Source: Polynucleobacter meluiroseus
Lineage (GTDB): Bacteria > Verrucomicrobiota > Verrucomicrobiia > Opitutales > UBA953
DNA: 13,700 bases
Direction of reading: 5' to 3'
Assembly: GCA_943323725.2 (NCBI GenBank)
Contig: CALPIW020000016.1
Coordinates: forward strand, 1-13,700
Part shown: piece by piece, positions 1 through 6,644 of the stretch
Layout: every line of letters begins with the position of its first letter
Position numbering within the stretch: the first letter of the stretch is position 1
Notes under the pieces: generated by a model
The model's input: the letters and a program-made list of their open reading frames with translations, nothing else
The model's database searches: none
What the model was told of the DNA's origin: nothing
Program-made: the position numbers and the translations under genes

Positions 1-604
1 AGATCTCGAAGCCGGGCGAACCCGTGTAGCCCGTGCGGGAGATGAGGCAGCCGGCGACGCCGGCCACTTCGCCGAACACGAAGCCGAAGCGCTTGATCGA
101 CGCGAGCGGCGTCGCGGTCGCCAGCGCGAGGATCGCTTCGGCGCGCGGACCTTGGAGCGCGAGCTGGGCCCAGGCCGCGCATTCGTCGAGCACCTCGACC
201 TGATGGGTGCCGATGTGGGCGCGCATCCAGGCGATGTCCTTCGGCGCGTTGGAAGCGTTGAGGCAGATCAGGAATTCATCGTCGGCCAGGCGGTAGACGA
301 TCAGGTCGTCGACGCAGCCGCCGTCGGGCTGGCACATCACCGTGTAGCGGGCCATGCCGACCTTGATCGTGGACATCTCGTTGGTCATGACGCCATCGAG
401 GAACTTCGCGGCGTCGCGGCCGCGGACGCGGGCCTCGCCCATGTGCGAGACGTCGAAGAGGCCGGCCGCCTGGCGGACCGCCATGTGCTCCTCGATGATG
501 CCCGTGTATTGCACCGGCATCTCCCAGCCGGCGAAGGGGACGATGCGGCCGCCGAGTTCGACGTGCAGGGCGAAGAGAGGCGTGCGGGAGAGCGGGTCCG
601 ACAT
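1..604 (-). CDS. gcvT: Aminomethyltransferase (glycine cleavage T protein), 5' part
   Basis: GcvT transfers the methylene group from the aminomethyl arm of H protein to tetrahydrofolate and releases ammonia, in the cytoplasmic glycine cleavage system. I translated the minus strand from the ATG at 602-604. The frame stays open for 201 codons to the window edge, about 55% of the usual ~360 residues. Family motifs are in order: FAGWEMPVQY (residues 24-33), GLFDVSHMGE (48-57), GGCVDDLIVYR (95-105, with the conserved catalytic Asp region), NASN (116-119), LALQGPRA (148-155) and the TGYTG motif (191-195). The C-terminal beta-barrel domain is off-window. The ATG is preceded by CACCTTAACCTGACC, with no Shine-Dalgarno sequence. 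A terminator at 643-672 ends the upstream gene, so any promoter must lie in roughly 605-642. gcvH and gcvP may follow to the left, which is inference. A YgfZ-type GcvT homologue is less likely because the full GcvT motif set is present. Confidence 0.93.
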   Translation of the reverse strand, partial: MSDPLSRTPLFALHVELGGRIVPFAGWEMPVQYTGIIEEHMAVRQAAGLFDVSHMGEARVRGRDAAKFLDGVMTNEMSTIKVGMARYTVMCQPDGGCVDDLIVYRLADDEFLICLNASNAPKDIAWMRAHIGTHQVEVLDECAAWAQLALQGPRAEAILALATATPLASIKRFGFVFGEVAGVAGCLISRTGYTGSPGFEI

Positions 605-642
605 GGTCAGGTTAAGGTGCGTCCCCGGGCCTCTGTTCCAAC

Positions 643-672
643 AAAAAAGCCCGGCCGAGCGGCCGGGCTTTT
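643..672 (-). terminator. Rho-independent terminator of the PEGA lipoprotein gene
   Basis: On the minus strand a 12-bp perfect stem (AAAAGCCCGGCC paired with GGCCGGGCTTTT, tetraloop GCTC) runs straight into a run of six T. It starts 21 nt after the TGA of the upstream lipoprotein gene and ends 38 nt before the gcvT start. The stem is flanked by A on one side and T on the other, so it could also stop transcription in the plus direction, but no plus-strand gene needs it here. Confidence 0.9.
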
Positions 673-693
673 CGAGGCGGAGCGAAGTCCGGC

Positions 694-1929
694 TCAGAGA
701 CCGAGTTCCTTGCGGAGACCTGAGAGGGCGGCCTTGAAGTCTTCTTCCGAGATGGCCTTCGCGCGGCGCTTGCTCTCGAGGAGGGCGTAGCGGGAGCTGA
801 ATTCGGAATACTTGAGGGCTTCGGCCTGGGCGCGGGCGTCGGCGGCGGCCTTGTTGGCCTCAGCGAGCTTGGCCTCGGCGTCGAGGCGGGCGTCGGCGAC
901 GGCCTTCTCGGCGGCCTTGTTGGCTTCGGCGAGCTTGGCGTCGGCATCCTGCTTGGCCTTGGCGGCGGCGGTCTTCTGGGCGGCGAGTTCCTGACGGGTC
1001 TTGGCGAGGTCCTTCTCGCTGTCGGCGGAGACTTCCTTGACGTTCGACGAAGAACGGCGGTTGAGTTCGTCGGCGCGGGCGGAGAGGGCCTTGATGGCGA
1101 TGGCGGCGTTAGCCTGCGAATCCTTCAGCGCCTTCATCTCCGAAGAGTAGTTCTGCTCGAGCTTGCCGAGGCGATCGTCGCCGGACAGGGCGGCGGCCTT
1201 GGCCTTGACGACGACGGCCTTGGCCTGGGCGACCTTGGTCTCGGAACCGGCGAGGGCGGCGCGGCGGGCTTCGACGGTCTTCAGGTTCTTCTCGGCGTCG
1301 GCGCGGGCGGCTTCGGCGTCGGCGGTGGCCTGAGCGAGAGCGAGTTCGGCTTCGGCGAGCTTGGCCTTGGCGGCGTCGTCCTTGCCCTTGGAGGCCTTGG
1401 CTTCGGCGAGGCTCTTGGAGATTTCGGCGAGGCGGGCCTGGGTGGCGGCTTCGCGGGCGGCGAGGGCGGCCTGGATCTTCGTGGCCGCTTCCTTCGTCGC
1501 GGCGATGTCGGACTGCAGGCTTTCCTTGGCGGCGGCATCTTCACCGAGCGCCTTCTTCGAGAGCTTCTTGAATTCCGGATTGTCGGCGACAGGGACGCCG
1601 GCTTCGCCGGCGGCGGGGGTCTTGGTGAGGTTGACCTTAACGGCGGCGGGGAAACCGAACTCGATGCCCTCGCTGGTCGTGATCAGGCGGGGCTTGAGTT
1701 CGGAGGTCTCGGTCAGGTAACCGCCCTTGCCGACCTGCAGTTCGTAATTCTTGGTGCGGTCGAGCTTGATGGTGGTCGGCGTGCGGCCGACGGCTTCGCC
1801 GTTGATGCGGACGGCCGCGGCGGTCGGATTGGACGAGACCACGACCGAGTCGATGTTGGCCGAGTCGACTGAGGACTTGCAGCCGGCGAGAGCGACGCAA
1901 AAGGCGAGGAGGGAAACGTGGATACGCAT
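694..1929 (-). CDS. Lipoprotein: PEGA domain, long coiled coil, SHOCT-like C-terminus
   Basis: No named family covers the whole 411-residue protein. The N-terminus is a lipoprotein signal: MR start, hydrophobic core at 5-15, and lipobox LAGC with the acylated Cys at 17, followed by KSS. Residues about 28-80 look like a PEGA domain (VSSNPTAAAVRINGEAVGRTP, then a GGY turn near 69-71), a beta module common in envelope proteins. Residues about 130-370 are a low-complexity Ala/Lys/Glu/Asp coiled coil containing two near-identical AKLAEANKAA units. The last 38 residues (KAISEEDFKAALSGLRKELG) resemble a SHOCT-type short helical tail. I chose the ATG at 1927-1929 because it puts the signal peptide at the N-terminus. 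An upstream in-frame ATG at 1980 would add 17 polar residues before it. It is monocistronic, with its own terminator. A periplasmic spacer or envelope-tethering role is a guess; the partner is unknown. Confidence 0.82.
   Translation of the reverse strand: MRIHVSLLAFCVALAGCKSSVDSANIDSVVVSSNPTAAAVRINGEAVGRTPTTIKLDRTKNYELQVGKGGYLTETSELKPRLITTSEGIEFGFPAAVKVNLTKTPAAGEAGVPVADNPEFKKLSKKALGEDAAAKESLQSDIAATKEAATKIQAALAAREAATQARLAEISKSLAEAKASKGKDDAAKAKLAEAELALAQATADAEAARADAEKNLKTVEARRAALAGSETKVAQAKAVVVKAKAAALSGDDRLGKLEQNYSSEMKALKDSQANAAIAIKALSARADELNRRSSSNVKEVSADSEKDLAKTRQELAAQKTAAAKAKQDADAKLAEANKAAEKAVADARLDAEAKLAEANKAAADARAQAEALKYSEFSSRYALLESKRRAKAISEEDFKAALSGLRKELGL
840..952 (-). repeat. Internal coding repeat in the coiled coil (AKLAEANKAA twice)
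   Basis: The block that reads ccttgttggc(c/t)tc(a/g)gcgagcttggc on the plus strand occurs twice, near 850-872 and 919-941, with few differences. It encodes two copies of AKLAEANKAA separated by AEKAVADARLDAE. This suggests expansion of the coiled coil by duplication inside the gene rather than a mobile repeat. Confidence 0.7.
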
Positions 1930-1971
1930 GGGACGGGGCTTGGGGTCTGTGAATTGCGTCCAAAATGAAAT

Positions 1972-1983
1972 GGGTTTCAACCC
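1972..1983. promoter_or_regulatory. Small palindrome upstream of the lipoprotein gene
   Basis: GGGTT-TC-AACCC forms a perfect 5-bp inverted repeat with a 2-base centre, 43 bp upstream of the chosen start of the PEGA lipoprotein gene. On the minus strand it overlaps a possible -35 TTGAAA, with a poor -10 (CGCAAT or GCAATT) 16-17 bp further on. The loop is too short for a good RNA hairpin, so if functional it would be a DNA operator. No regulator can be named and chance occurrence is possible. Confidence 0.25.
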
Positions 1984-2008
1984 CTAATCGTCTCTGAAGA
2001 GGGCGGGA

Positions 2009-2044
2009 TTGACACCGAGGCCCTGTGAACAACCCTGTGAGCAA
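2009..2044 (+). promoter_or_regulatory. Putative tRNA-Thr promoter with 12-bp tandem repeat
   Basis: A consensus -35 box TTGACA lies at 2009-2014, 38 bp before the tRNA. No good -10 is present at 16-18 bp; the best placed hexamer is AACCCT (2031-2036). Two tandem copies of CCCTGTGA(A/G)CAA, at 2021-2032 and 2033-2044, fill the space between the -35 box and the tRNA and differ at one base. The position and the -35 make a promoter plausible, while the weak -10 keeps confidence low. Confidence 0.4.
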
Positions 2045-2052
2045 GGGAGATG

Positions 2053-2128
2053 GCCAGCATAGCTCAGTTGGTAGAGCAGCCGCCTTGTAAGCGGCAGGTC
2101 GTCGGTTCAAGTCCGACTGCTGGCTCCA
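2053..2128 (+). tRNA. tRNA-Thr (anticodon UGU)
   Basis: A full cloverleaf of 76 nt folds by eye. The acceptor stem GCCAGCA pairs with TGCTGGC. The D arm is GCTC-AGTTGGTA-GAGC. The anticodon stem GCCGC/GCGGC carries the loop CTTGTAA, with anticodon TGT at 2086-2088. The variable loop is AGGTC. The T arm GTCGG-TTCAAGT-CCGAC follows, then T and an encoded CCA end at 2126-2128. It reads ACA and, by wobble, other Thr codons. It stands alone between the divergent lipoprotein gene and the convergent folP gene. Confidence 0.97.
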
Positions 2129-2143
2129 TTCCCGGATGATTTA

Positions 2144-2163
2144 CCCCTGAAAGAGGGGCTTTA
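2144..2163 (+). terminator. Weak hairpin after tRNA-Thr, possible terminator
   Basis: A 5-bp stem CCCCT/AGGGG with loop GAAAG lies 15 nt after the tRNA and is followed by CTTTA. The T run is short, so intrinsic termination would be weak. The same hairpin sits 14 nt beyond the folP stop on the other strand and could serve both converging transcripts. Confidence 0.35.
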
Positions 2164-2171
2164 GGCTGGTT

Positions 2172-3023
2172 TTAAGCCGGCAGGGCGCCCCGACGAAGCG
2201 CGTCGGCCATACGGATGACCGGGCGGATGGCCGCCACCTCGTGGACGCGGACCATCGAACATCCTTGGGCGATACCCCAGGCGGCCGTCACGTCATTACC
2301 CACGCCGCGACGCAACGGGTCGGGCTCGCCGAGCACCAGGCCGAGGGTCGATTTGCGGCTCGTCCCCAGGAGGACCGGGTGACCGAGCGCGGCGACCTTA
2401 GCGAGGTCGCGGACGAGCAGGAGGTTCTGGGCCGGCGTCTTGCCGAAGCCGAAACCGGGATCGGTCCAGAGCTGTTCCGGAGCCATGCCGGCGGCCATCG
2501 CCGCCCGGAGTGAGCCGCGCAGATCAGCCAGCATTTCCGGCCAGAAATCGTGATAATCCGCCTCGCGGCGGCGGTGCATCAGGATGAGCGGACAGCGCGC
2601 CTGCGCGCAGGCTGCGCCCATCGGCGACTCGTCTCCATGGGCTCCGAACCGCCCTCCTTCCACGTCATTGACGAGGTCCGCGCCGGCGGCGACGGCCGCG
2701 GCGGCGACATCGGGTTTATAAGTGTCGACCGAGAGCGCGGCCTGCGGGAAGCGACGGCGCAAGGCTTGGACGACCGGCAGGAGGCGGGCGAGTTCGTCGG
2801 CGGCCGCGACGGGTGCGGCGCCCGGTCGGGTCGACTCCGCGCCGAGGTCGAGCACGTCGGCGCCTTCGTTCAGCAGGGTCTCGGCCCGGCGGAGCGCATC
2901 ATCGATACTTGGCAGCGCGCCCCCATCGGAGAAAGAGTCGGGCGTCAGGTTCATGATGCCCATGATCAGCGTGCGCCGACGCCAGTCGGGCAGGGGAGTG
3001 CCATGAGGGCTGGACCAGGACAT
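2172..3023 (-). CDS. folP: Dihydropteroate synthase
   Basis: FolP joins 6-hydroxymethyl-7,8-dihydropterin diphosphate with p-aminobenzoate to give dihydropteroate in cytoplasmic folate synthesis, and is the sulfonamide target. The 283-residue TIM-barrel protein has every family signature: MGIMNLTPDSFSDGG (21-35, metal-binding Asn25), GAESTRPG (61-68), SVDT (98-101), NDVEGG (119-124), MH (149-150), DPGFGFGKT (188-196), GTSRKS (220-225) and the final RVH (259-261). I chose the ATG at 3021-3023. An earlier in-frame ATG at 3098 would add 25 proline-rich residues encoded by the G-run cluster, unlike family N-termini. A GTG lies directly before the chosen ATG and would add one residue. The gene is alone rather than in a fol cluster. 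It supplies the folate pathway that glycine cleavage (gcvT nearby) also uses, but the two genes are not co-transcribed. Confidence 0.96.
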   Translation of the reverse strand: MSWSSPHGTPLPDWRRRTLIMGIMNLTPDSFSDGGALPSIDDALRRAETLLNEGADVLDLGAESTRPGAAPVAAADELARLLPVVQALRRRFPQAALSVDTYKPDVAAAAVAAGADLVNDVEGGRFGAHGDESPMGAACAQARCPLILMHRRREADYHDFWPEMLADLRGSLRAAMAAGMAPEQLWTDPGFGFGKTPAQNLLLVRDLAKVAALGHPVLLGTSRKSTLGLVLGEPDPLRRGVGNDVTAAWGIAQGCSMVRVHEVAAIRPVIRMADALRRGALPA

Positions 3024-3028
3024 CACGA

Positions 3029-3077
3029 GGGGGTTAGGGGGCGGCTTCGGGGGGTGCAACCCTAGAGGGGGAGGGGG
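3029..3077 (+). other. G-run cluster, potential G-quadruplex
   Basis: Five runs of five or six G lie within 49 nt: 3029-3033, 3037-3041, 3049-3054, 3067-3071 and 3073-3077. The spacers are 3, 7, 12 and 1 nt. The 12-nt spacer exceeds the usual 7-nt limit, so only an extended quadruplex is expected. The G-rich strand is the template for folP, whose mRNA leader would be C-rich. The cluster begins 5 bp from the folP start codon. Confidence 0.5.
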
Positions 3078-3090
3078 TCGGTTTGACCGA
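3078..3090. repeat. Palindrome TCGGT-TTG-ACCGA
   Basis: A perfect 5-bp inverted repeat with a 3-base centre lies 54 bp upstream of the folP start, at the junction between the G-run cluster and the AT-rich island. It could be an operator half-site pair or a small hairpin in the folP leader. ACCGAT recurs at 3156-3161. Confidence 0.35.
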
Positions 3091-3230
3091 TACGCCATCT
3101 ATTAGAGGGAATGATGGGGCATAATTAATCATAAACACCTAATTAACAGAGACTTACCGATTATTGTTTCCGTATCGACCCTAACACAGGCTATTTATGA
3201 GCGATTTGGCCTGCTGGGGCTTGCAAATTA

Positions 3231-3259
3231 CCGCCCTTTTGCGGACTTTTCCGCGTCCG
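3231..3259 (+). promoter_or_regulatory. Alternative hairpins in the ctaC leader
   Basis: CCGC (3231-3234), GCGG (3241-3244) and CCGC (3251-3254) are separated by CCTTTT and ACTTTT. The middle GCGG can pair with either side, giving two mutually exclusive hairpins. A third option pairs CGGAC (3242-3246) with GTCCG (3255-3259). The set ends 13 nt before the ctaC ATG. Stems of 4-5 bp are short, so a regulatory switch is only a possibility. Confidence 0.25.
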
Positions 3260-3272
3260 AAACACCTCCTTT

Positions 3273-4556
3273 ATGTTTTCTCGTATCCTCAGTCGGGTCG
3301 GTCTGCTCGCCGCCCTCTCCCTGGCCTTCATCATGGCCGGTTGCTCCAAGGAAGAATTGACCGTCCGTCAGTCGACCATGGACCCTAAGGGCCCGGTCGC
3401 GCAGGTGCAATTTGACGTGTTCATGGACACCGTCTGGCTCGTCGTGGTCCTCTTCGCCTTGGTCGGCGGCCTGATGGTCTACGCGGTCATCAAGTTCCGC
3501 TCCCGTCCCGGCGACGAGAACAAGCCCGCCATCGTCGAAGACGGCCACGGCAACCCCCTCATCGAGATCGGCCTCATCACCGCTTCCATCGGCGCGCTCG
3601 TCATCATCGCGATCCCGACGCTGAGCGCCATCTGGTACACCGACGACGTCCCGGTCGAAGCCATTCCGACTTCCAAGCTTTCCGTCTGGTATCCGCGCGT
3701 CGAAGGCGGCCGCGAGAACTACGCCCAGACCGTCGAAGAGCAGGTGCTCGAAGTCGACGTGATCGGCAAGCAGTGGTGGTTCCGTTTCGAATACCCGCAG
3801 CTCGGCCTCACCAATGACGCCAAGCACTCCGTCCCGAACGAGCTCGTGATCCCGAAGGGCAAGGCCGTCCGCATCAACCTCCGTTCCGAGGACGTCATCC
3901 ACTCCTTCTGGGTCCCCAAGATCGCCGGCAAGGTCGACCTCATGCCCGGTCGCAAGAACCACATGTGGATCCAGGCCGACCAGACCGGCCACTACTACGG
4001 CCAGTGCGCCGAGTTCTGCGGCGACTCGCACGCCTACATGCTCTTCCGCGTCGAAGTCGTCGAGCCCGCCGAATTCGCCAAGTGGGTCGAGAAGCAGAAG
4101 AGCCCGGCCGCCGCGGTGGCCGTCGGCTCCCCGGCCGAGAAGGGCAAGGCCCTCTTCGCCGCCAAGAGCTGCGTCATGTGCCACAACGTCGGCGGCCACT
4201 TCGGCGCCGGCGCCTTCGGCCCGGACCTCACGCACGTCGCCTCGCGCAAATCCCTCGCGGGCGCCTGGCTCGACAACCGCGACGCCGTCAAGCAGCGCGC
4301 GCTCGAGAAGTCGACCGGCAACACCGAGAATTCCGTCCCCGTCGACCCCGCCACGCTCAAGGCCAACCTCGTCAAGTGGATCGGTTCCTCCGGCGTCGCG
4401 CATGGCGCCGACGGCAAGATGACCAAGGACGTCAAGCCCGGCAACCGCATGCATTACTACAAGATGTTCAACGTCGCCGGTCTCCGTGAGACCAACCAGC
4501 AGTTCACCGCCGAGGAGCTCGACCACCTCGCCGAATACCTCCTCACCCTCAAGTAA
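3273..4556 (+). CDS. ctaC: caa3-type cytochrome c oxidase subunit II with fused cytochrome c
   Basis: Subunit II accepts electrons from cytochrome c and passes them through CuA to haem a in subunit I. The 427-residue protein starts with a lipoprotein signal (lipobox MAGC, Cys24). Two membrane helices follow at about 47-73 and 97-122, then the periplasmic cupredoxin domain. QWWFRFEYP (167-175) is the electron-entry region. The CuA ligands are His210 (VIHSFW), Cys245, Glu247, Cys249, His253 and Met256 in GQCAEFCGDSHAYM. A linker at about 275-290 leads to a fused class I cytochrome c with CVMCH (300-304). The distal Met is probably Met393 (PGNRMHYY), with Met398 as an alternative. The fused haem c defines the caa3 type. 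It is the first gene of ctaCDEF. The ATG is preceded by AACACCTCCTTT, with no Shine-Dalgarno sequence. Confidence 0.97.
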   Translation: MFSRILSRVGLLAALSLAFIMAGCSKEELTVRQSTMDPKGPVAQVQFDVFMDTVWLVVVLFALVGGLMVYAVIKFRSRPGDENKPAIVEDGHGNPLIEIGLITASIGALVIIAIPTLSAIWYTDDVPVEAIPTSKLSVWYPRVEGGRENYAQTVEEQVLEVDVIGKQWWFRFEYPQLGLTNDAKHSVPNELVIPKGKAVRINLRSEDVIHSFWVPKIAGKVDLMPGRKNHMWIQADQTGHYYGQCAEFCGDSHAYMLFRVEVVEPAEFAKWVEKQKSPAAAVAVGSPAEKGKALFAAKSCVMCHNVGGHFGAGAFGPDLTHVASRKSLAGAWLDNRDAVKQRALEKSTGNTENSVPVDPATLKANLVKWIGSSGVAHGADGKMTKDVKPGNRMHYYKMFNVAGLRETNQQFTAEELDHLAEYLLTLK

Positions 4557-4581
4557 GGCCTAACCCCGAAATTTTCCGACC

Positions 4582-6609
4582 ATGTCCCACGACTCCCATC
4601 ACGCTCCCGTCGCCTGCAAGACGGAGCTGGCCCCTGAGCGCAGCGACCTCGGCCTGTACCGCCCGGACCGGGCGACCGGCCTGATCGATTGGCTCACCAC
4701 CGTCGATCACAAGAAGATCGGCATCATGTACGGCGCGTTCGCGATGCTGTACTTCCTCATCGGCGGCGTCGAGGCCCTCGCCATCCGCACGCAGCTGGCC
4801 CGCCCGGACAACGACTTCGTCACGGCGCGCATGTACAACCAGCTGTTCACCATGCACGGCACCACGATGATCTTCCTCGGGGTCATGCCGCTGTCCGCCG
4901 CGTTCTTCAACTTCCTCGTGCCGCTGCAGGTCGGCGCCCGCGACGTCGCCTTCCCGCGACTGAACGCGTTCTCGCTCTGGACGTTCGTCTTCGGCGCGTT
5001 CGTGCTCAACGCCTCCTGGCTCTTCGAGTTCGGCCACCTCGCCGGCTGGTTCGACTCCTTCGCCTGGCACAAGGCCCTCGTCTACACCGACTTCGCCCCG
5101 GCCAACGGTTGGTTCAGCTACGCGCCGCTTTCCGGCACCTTCGGCGCCAACGGCCAGGCCCTCCGCTTCACCGGCGTCGGCACCGACTTCTGGATCATCG
5201 GCATCCAGATCCTCGGCATCGCCTCGCTCGCGGCCTCCTTCAACTTCATCTGCACGATCATCAACATGCGCGCCAAGGGCATGACCATGATGCGCCTGCC
5301 GGTCTTCACCTGGATGACCCTCGTCACCTCCGTGCTGATCATCCTGGCCTTCCCGGCCATCACCGTCGCGCTCATCGAGCTCATGTTCGACCGCGCCTTC
5401 GGCGCCAACTTCTTCAACCCGTCGGCCGGCGGCCAGCCCGTGCTCTGGCAGCACCTCTTCTGGATCTTCGGCCACCCCGAAGTGTACATCCTCGTGCTCC
5501 CGGCGATGGGCATCGTCTCGGAAGTCCTCCCGACGTTCACCGGCAAGTCGCTCTTCGGTTACCCGATCATCGTCTTCTCCGGCGCCGTCATCGGCTTCCT
5601 CGGCTTCGCCGTCTGGAGCCACCACATGTTCACCACCGGTCTCGGCCCCGTGCCGACCGCCGCGTTCTCGCTCCTCACGATGGCCATCGCCGTCCCGACG
5701 GGCGTGAAGATCTTCAACTGGCTGGGTACGATCTGGGGCGGCCGCATCCGCTTCACCCCGCCCATGGTCCTCGCCCTCGGCTTCATCTGGATGTTCATGT
5801 GCGGCGGCTTCTCCGGCGTCATGCACTCCTCGGCCCCCGCCGACTCCCAGCAGCAGGACAGCTACTTCGTCATCGCGCACTTCCACTACGTGCTCCTCGG
5901 CGGCGTGCTCCTCGGCCTGATGGCCGGTCTCTACTTCTGGTTCCCGAAGATCTTCGGCCGCATGCCCAACGCGCCCGTCGCGTACCTCGGCTCCGCGCTG
6001 GTCATCCTCGGCTTCAACCTCGCCTTCGGTCCGATGCACTACCTCGGCCTCGCCGGCCAGCCGCGCCGCACGCACACCTACCACGCCGGCAACGGCTGGG
6101 AGACCTGGAACTTCGTCGCCACCATCGGCGCCTATGTCCTCGGCATCGGCGTCGTGCTCGTCTTCGGCAACCTGGTCTGGACCGCGTTCCGCGGCAAGAA
6201 GTGCGGTAACGATCCGTGGGACGGCCGCACCCTCGAGTGGTCGCTGCCCTCCCCGGTGCCGGAATACAACTTCGCCCAGGCTCCGGTCGTCGCCACGCGC
6301 GACGCCTTCTTCGAGCACAAGCACGGCGCCAAGAAGATCGGCCTCGAGAACGACGGCGGCGAAGCCGGCGTCCACATGCCGAGCCAGTCCTGGATGCCGA
6401 TGCTGGCCTCCGCGGGTTTCCTCTTCATCGGCTTCGGCATGCCGATGATGGCGATGGGCATCCCGCACGCGGGCTGGCTCGTCATCTCCGGCCTCGGCGT
6501 CCTCTTCCTCGGCATCTGGCTCTGGGCCCTCGAAGGTCCGGGCGGTTACATGCTCAAGACCCCGGCCCCGTCCGGCGCCCCGGCTCCGGCCGAGACCGTC
6601 GCCCACTGA
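4582..6609 (+). CDS. ctaD: Cytochrome c oxidase subunit I, with two extra C-terminal helices
   Basis: Subunit I holds haem a and the haem a3/CuB site that reduces oxygen to water while pumping protons. Ligands are visible: His92 (TMHGTT) and His435 for haem a, His433 for haem a3 (AHFHY), and His298, His347 and His348 for CuB. GHPEVY (297-302) carries the D-channel Glu300 and the Tyr302 cross-linked to His298, which marks an A1-type haem-copper oxidase. VPTGVK (371-376) has the K-channel Thr373 and Lys376. The 675 residues exceed the ~530-560 of a 12-helix subunit I. After the usual segment DPWDGRTLEW, two more helices follow (about 607-630 and 634-655). In Bacillus-type caa3 oxidases the first two subunit III helices are fused here, and the short CtaE next door fits this. 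It starts 25 nt after ctaC, with a pyrimidine-rich leader. Confidence 0.97.
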   Translation: MSHDSHHAPVACKTELAPERSDLGLYRPDRATGLIDWLTTVDHKKIGIMYGAFAMLYFLIGGVEALAIRTQLARPDNDFVTARMYNQLFTMHGTTMIFLGVMPLSAAFFNFLVPLQVGARDVAFPRLNAFSLWTFVFGAFVLNASWLFEFGHLAGWFDSFAWHKALVYTDFAPANGWFSYAPLSGTFGANGQALRFTGVGTDFWIIGIQILGIASLAASFNFICTIINMRAKGMTMMRLPVFTWMTLVTSVLIILAFPAITVALIELMFDRAFGANFFNPSAGGQPVLWQHLFWIFGHPEVYILVLPAMGIVSEVLPTFTGKSLFGYPIIVFSGAVIGFLGFAVWSHHMFTTGLGPVPTAAFSLLTMAIAVPTGVKIFNWLGTIWGGRIRFTPPMVLALGFIWMFMCGGFSGVMHSSAPADSQQQDSYFVIAHFHYVLLGGVLLGLMAGLYFWFPKIFGRMPNAPVAYLGSALVILGFNLAFGPMHYLGLAGQPRRTHTYHAGNGWETWNFVATIGAYVLGIGVVLVFGNLVWTAFRGKKCGNDPWDGRTLEWSLPSPVPEYNFAQAPVVATRDAFFEHKHGAKKIGLENDGGEAGVHMPSQSWMPMLASAGFLFIGFGMPMMAMGIPHAGWLVISGLGVLFLGIWLWALEGPGGYMLKTPAPSGAPAPAETVAH

Positions 6610-6644
6610 GCCGCCCTTCCTCCTCACCTTAAACTCTGACCTCC

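Larger units (their letters stand above)
3024..3272. promoter_or_regulatory. Divergent folP / ctaC control region
   Basis: This 249-bp gap is the largest without a gene and separates two divergent transcription units, so both promoters should lie here. Going from folP to ctaC it holds a G-run cluster (3029-3077), a palindrome (3078-3090), an AT-rich island (about 3105-3205, in sharp contrast to the GC-rich genes), and a leader with alternative hairpins (3231-3259). CGATACG at 3088-3094 and its exact reverse complement CGTATCG at 3171-3177 flank the island. AATTAA occurs at 3124-3129 and 3141-3146. I could not find a convincing -35/-10 pair at normal spacing for either direction, though TATTTAT (3192-3198) is a candidate -10 for ctaC. 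Confidence 0.55.

Noticed and set aside
605..642. Promoter for gcvT (TTGGAA at 636-641 with CCTTAA at 612-617, minus strand)
   Set aside because: The spacing is 18 bp but the -10 matches poorly and would place the start at or next to the ATG. Too weak to annotate.
152..790. Plus-strand 212-codon frame over gcvT and the terminator
   Set aside because: It runs through a strong terminator hairpin and opposes gcvT, whose motifs are intact.
3024..3098. 25-residue proline-rich N-terminal extension of FolP
   Set aside because: It is the translation of the G-run cluster, and FolP proteins normally start close to the MGIMNLTPDSF motif.
3197..3388. 63-codon frame starting in the ctaC leader, possible leader peptide
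   Set aside because: It overlaps ctaC for more than half its length in another frame, has no ribosome site and no recognisable features. A regulatory uORF cannot be excluded but has no support.
3228..4526. 432-codon minus-strand frame opposite ctaC
   Set aside because: Biased composition and no motif; ctaC on the plus strand explains the region.
4549..6627. 692-codon minus-strand frame opposite ctaD
   Set aside because: Acidic, Glu/Asp/Gly/Val-rich translation is the mirror of ctaD codon use. ctaD itself has all oxidase ligands.
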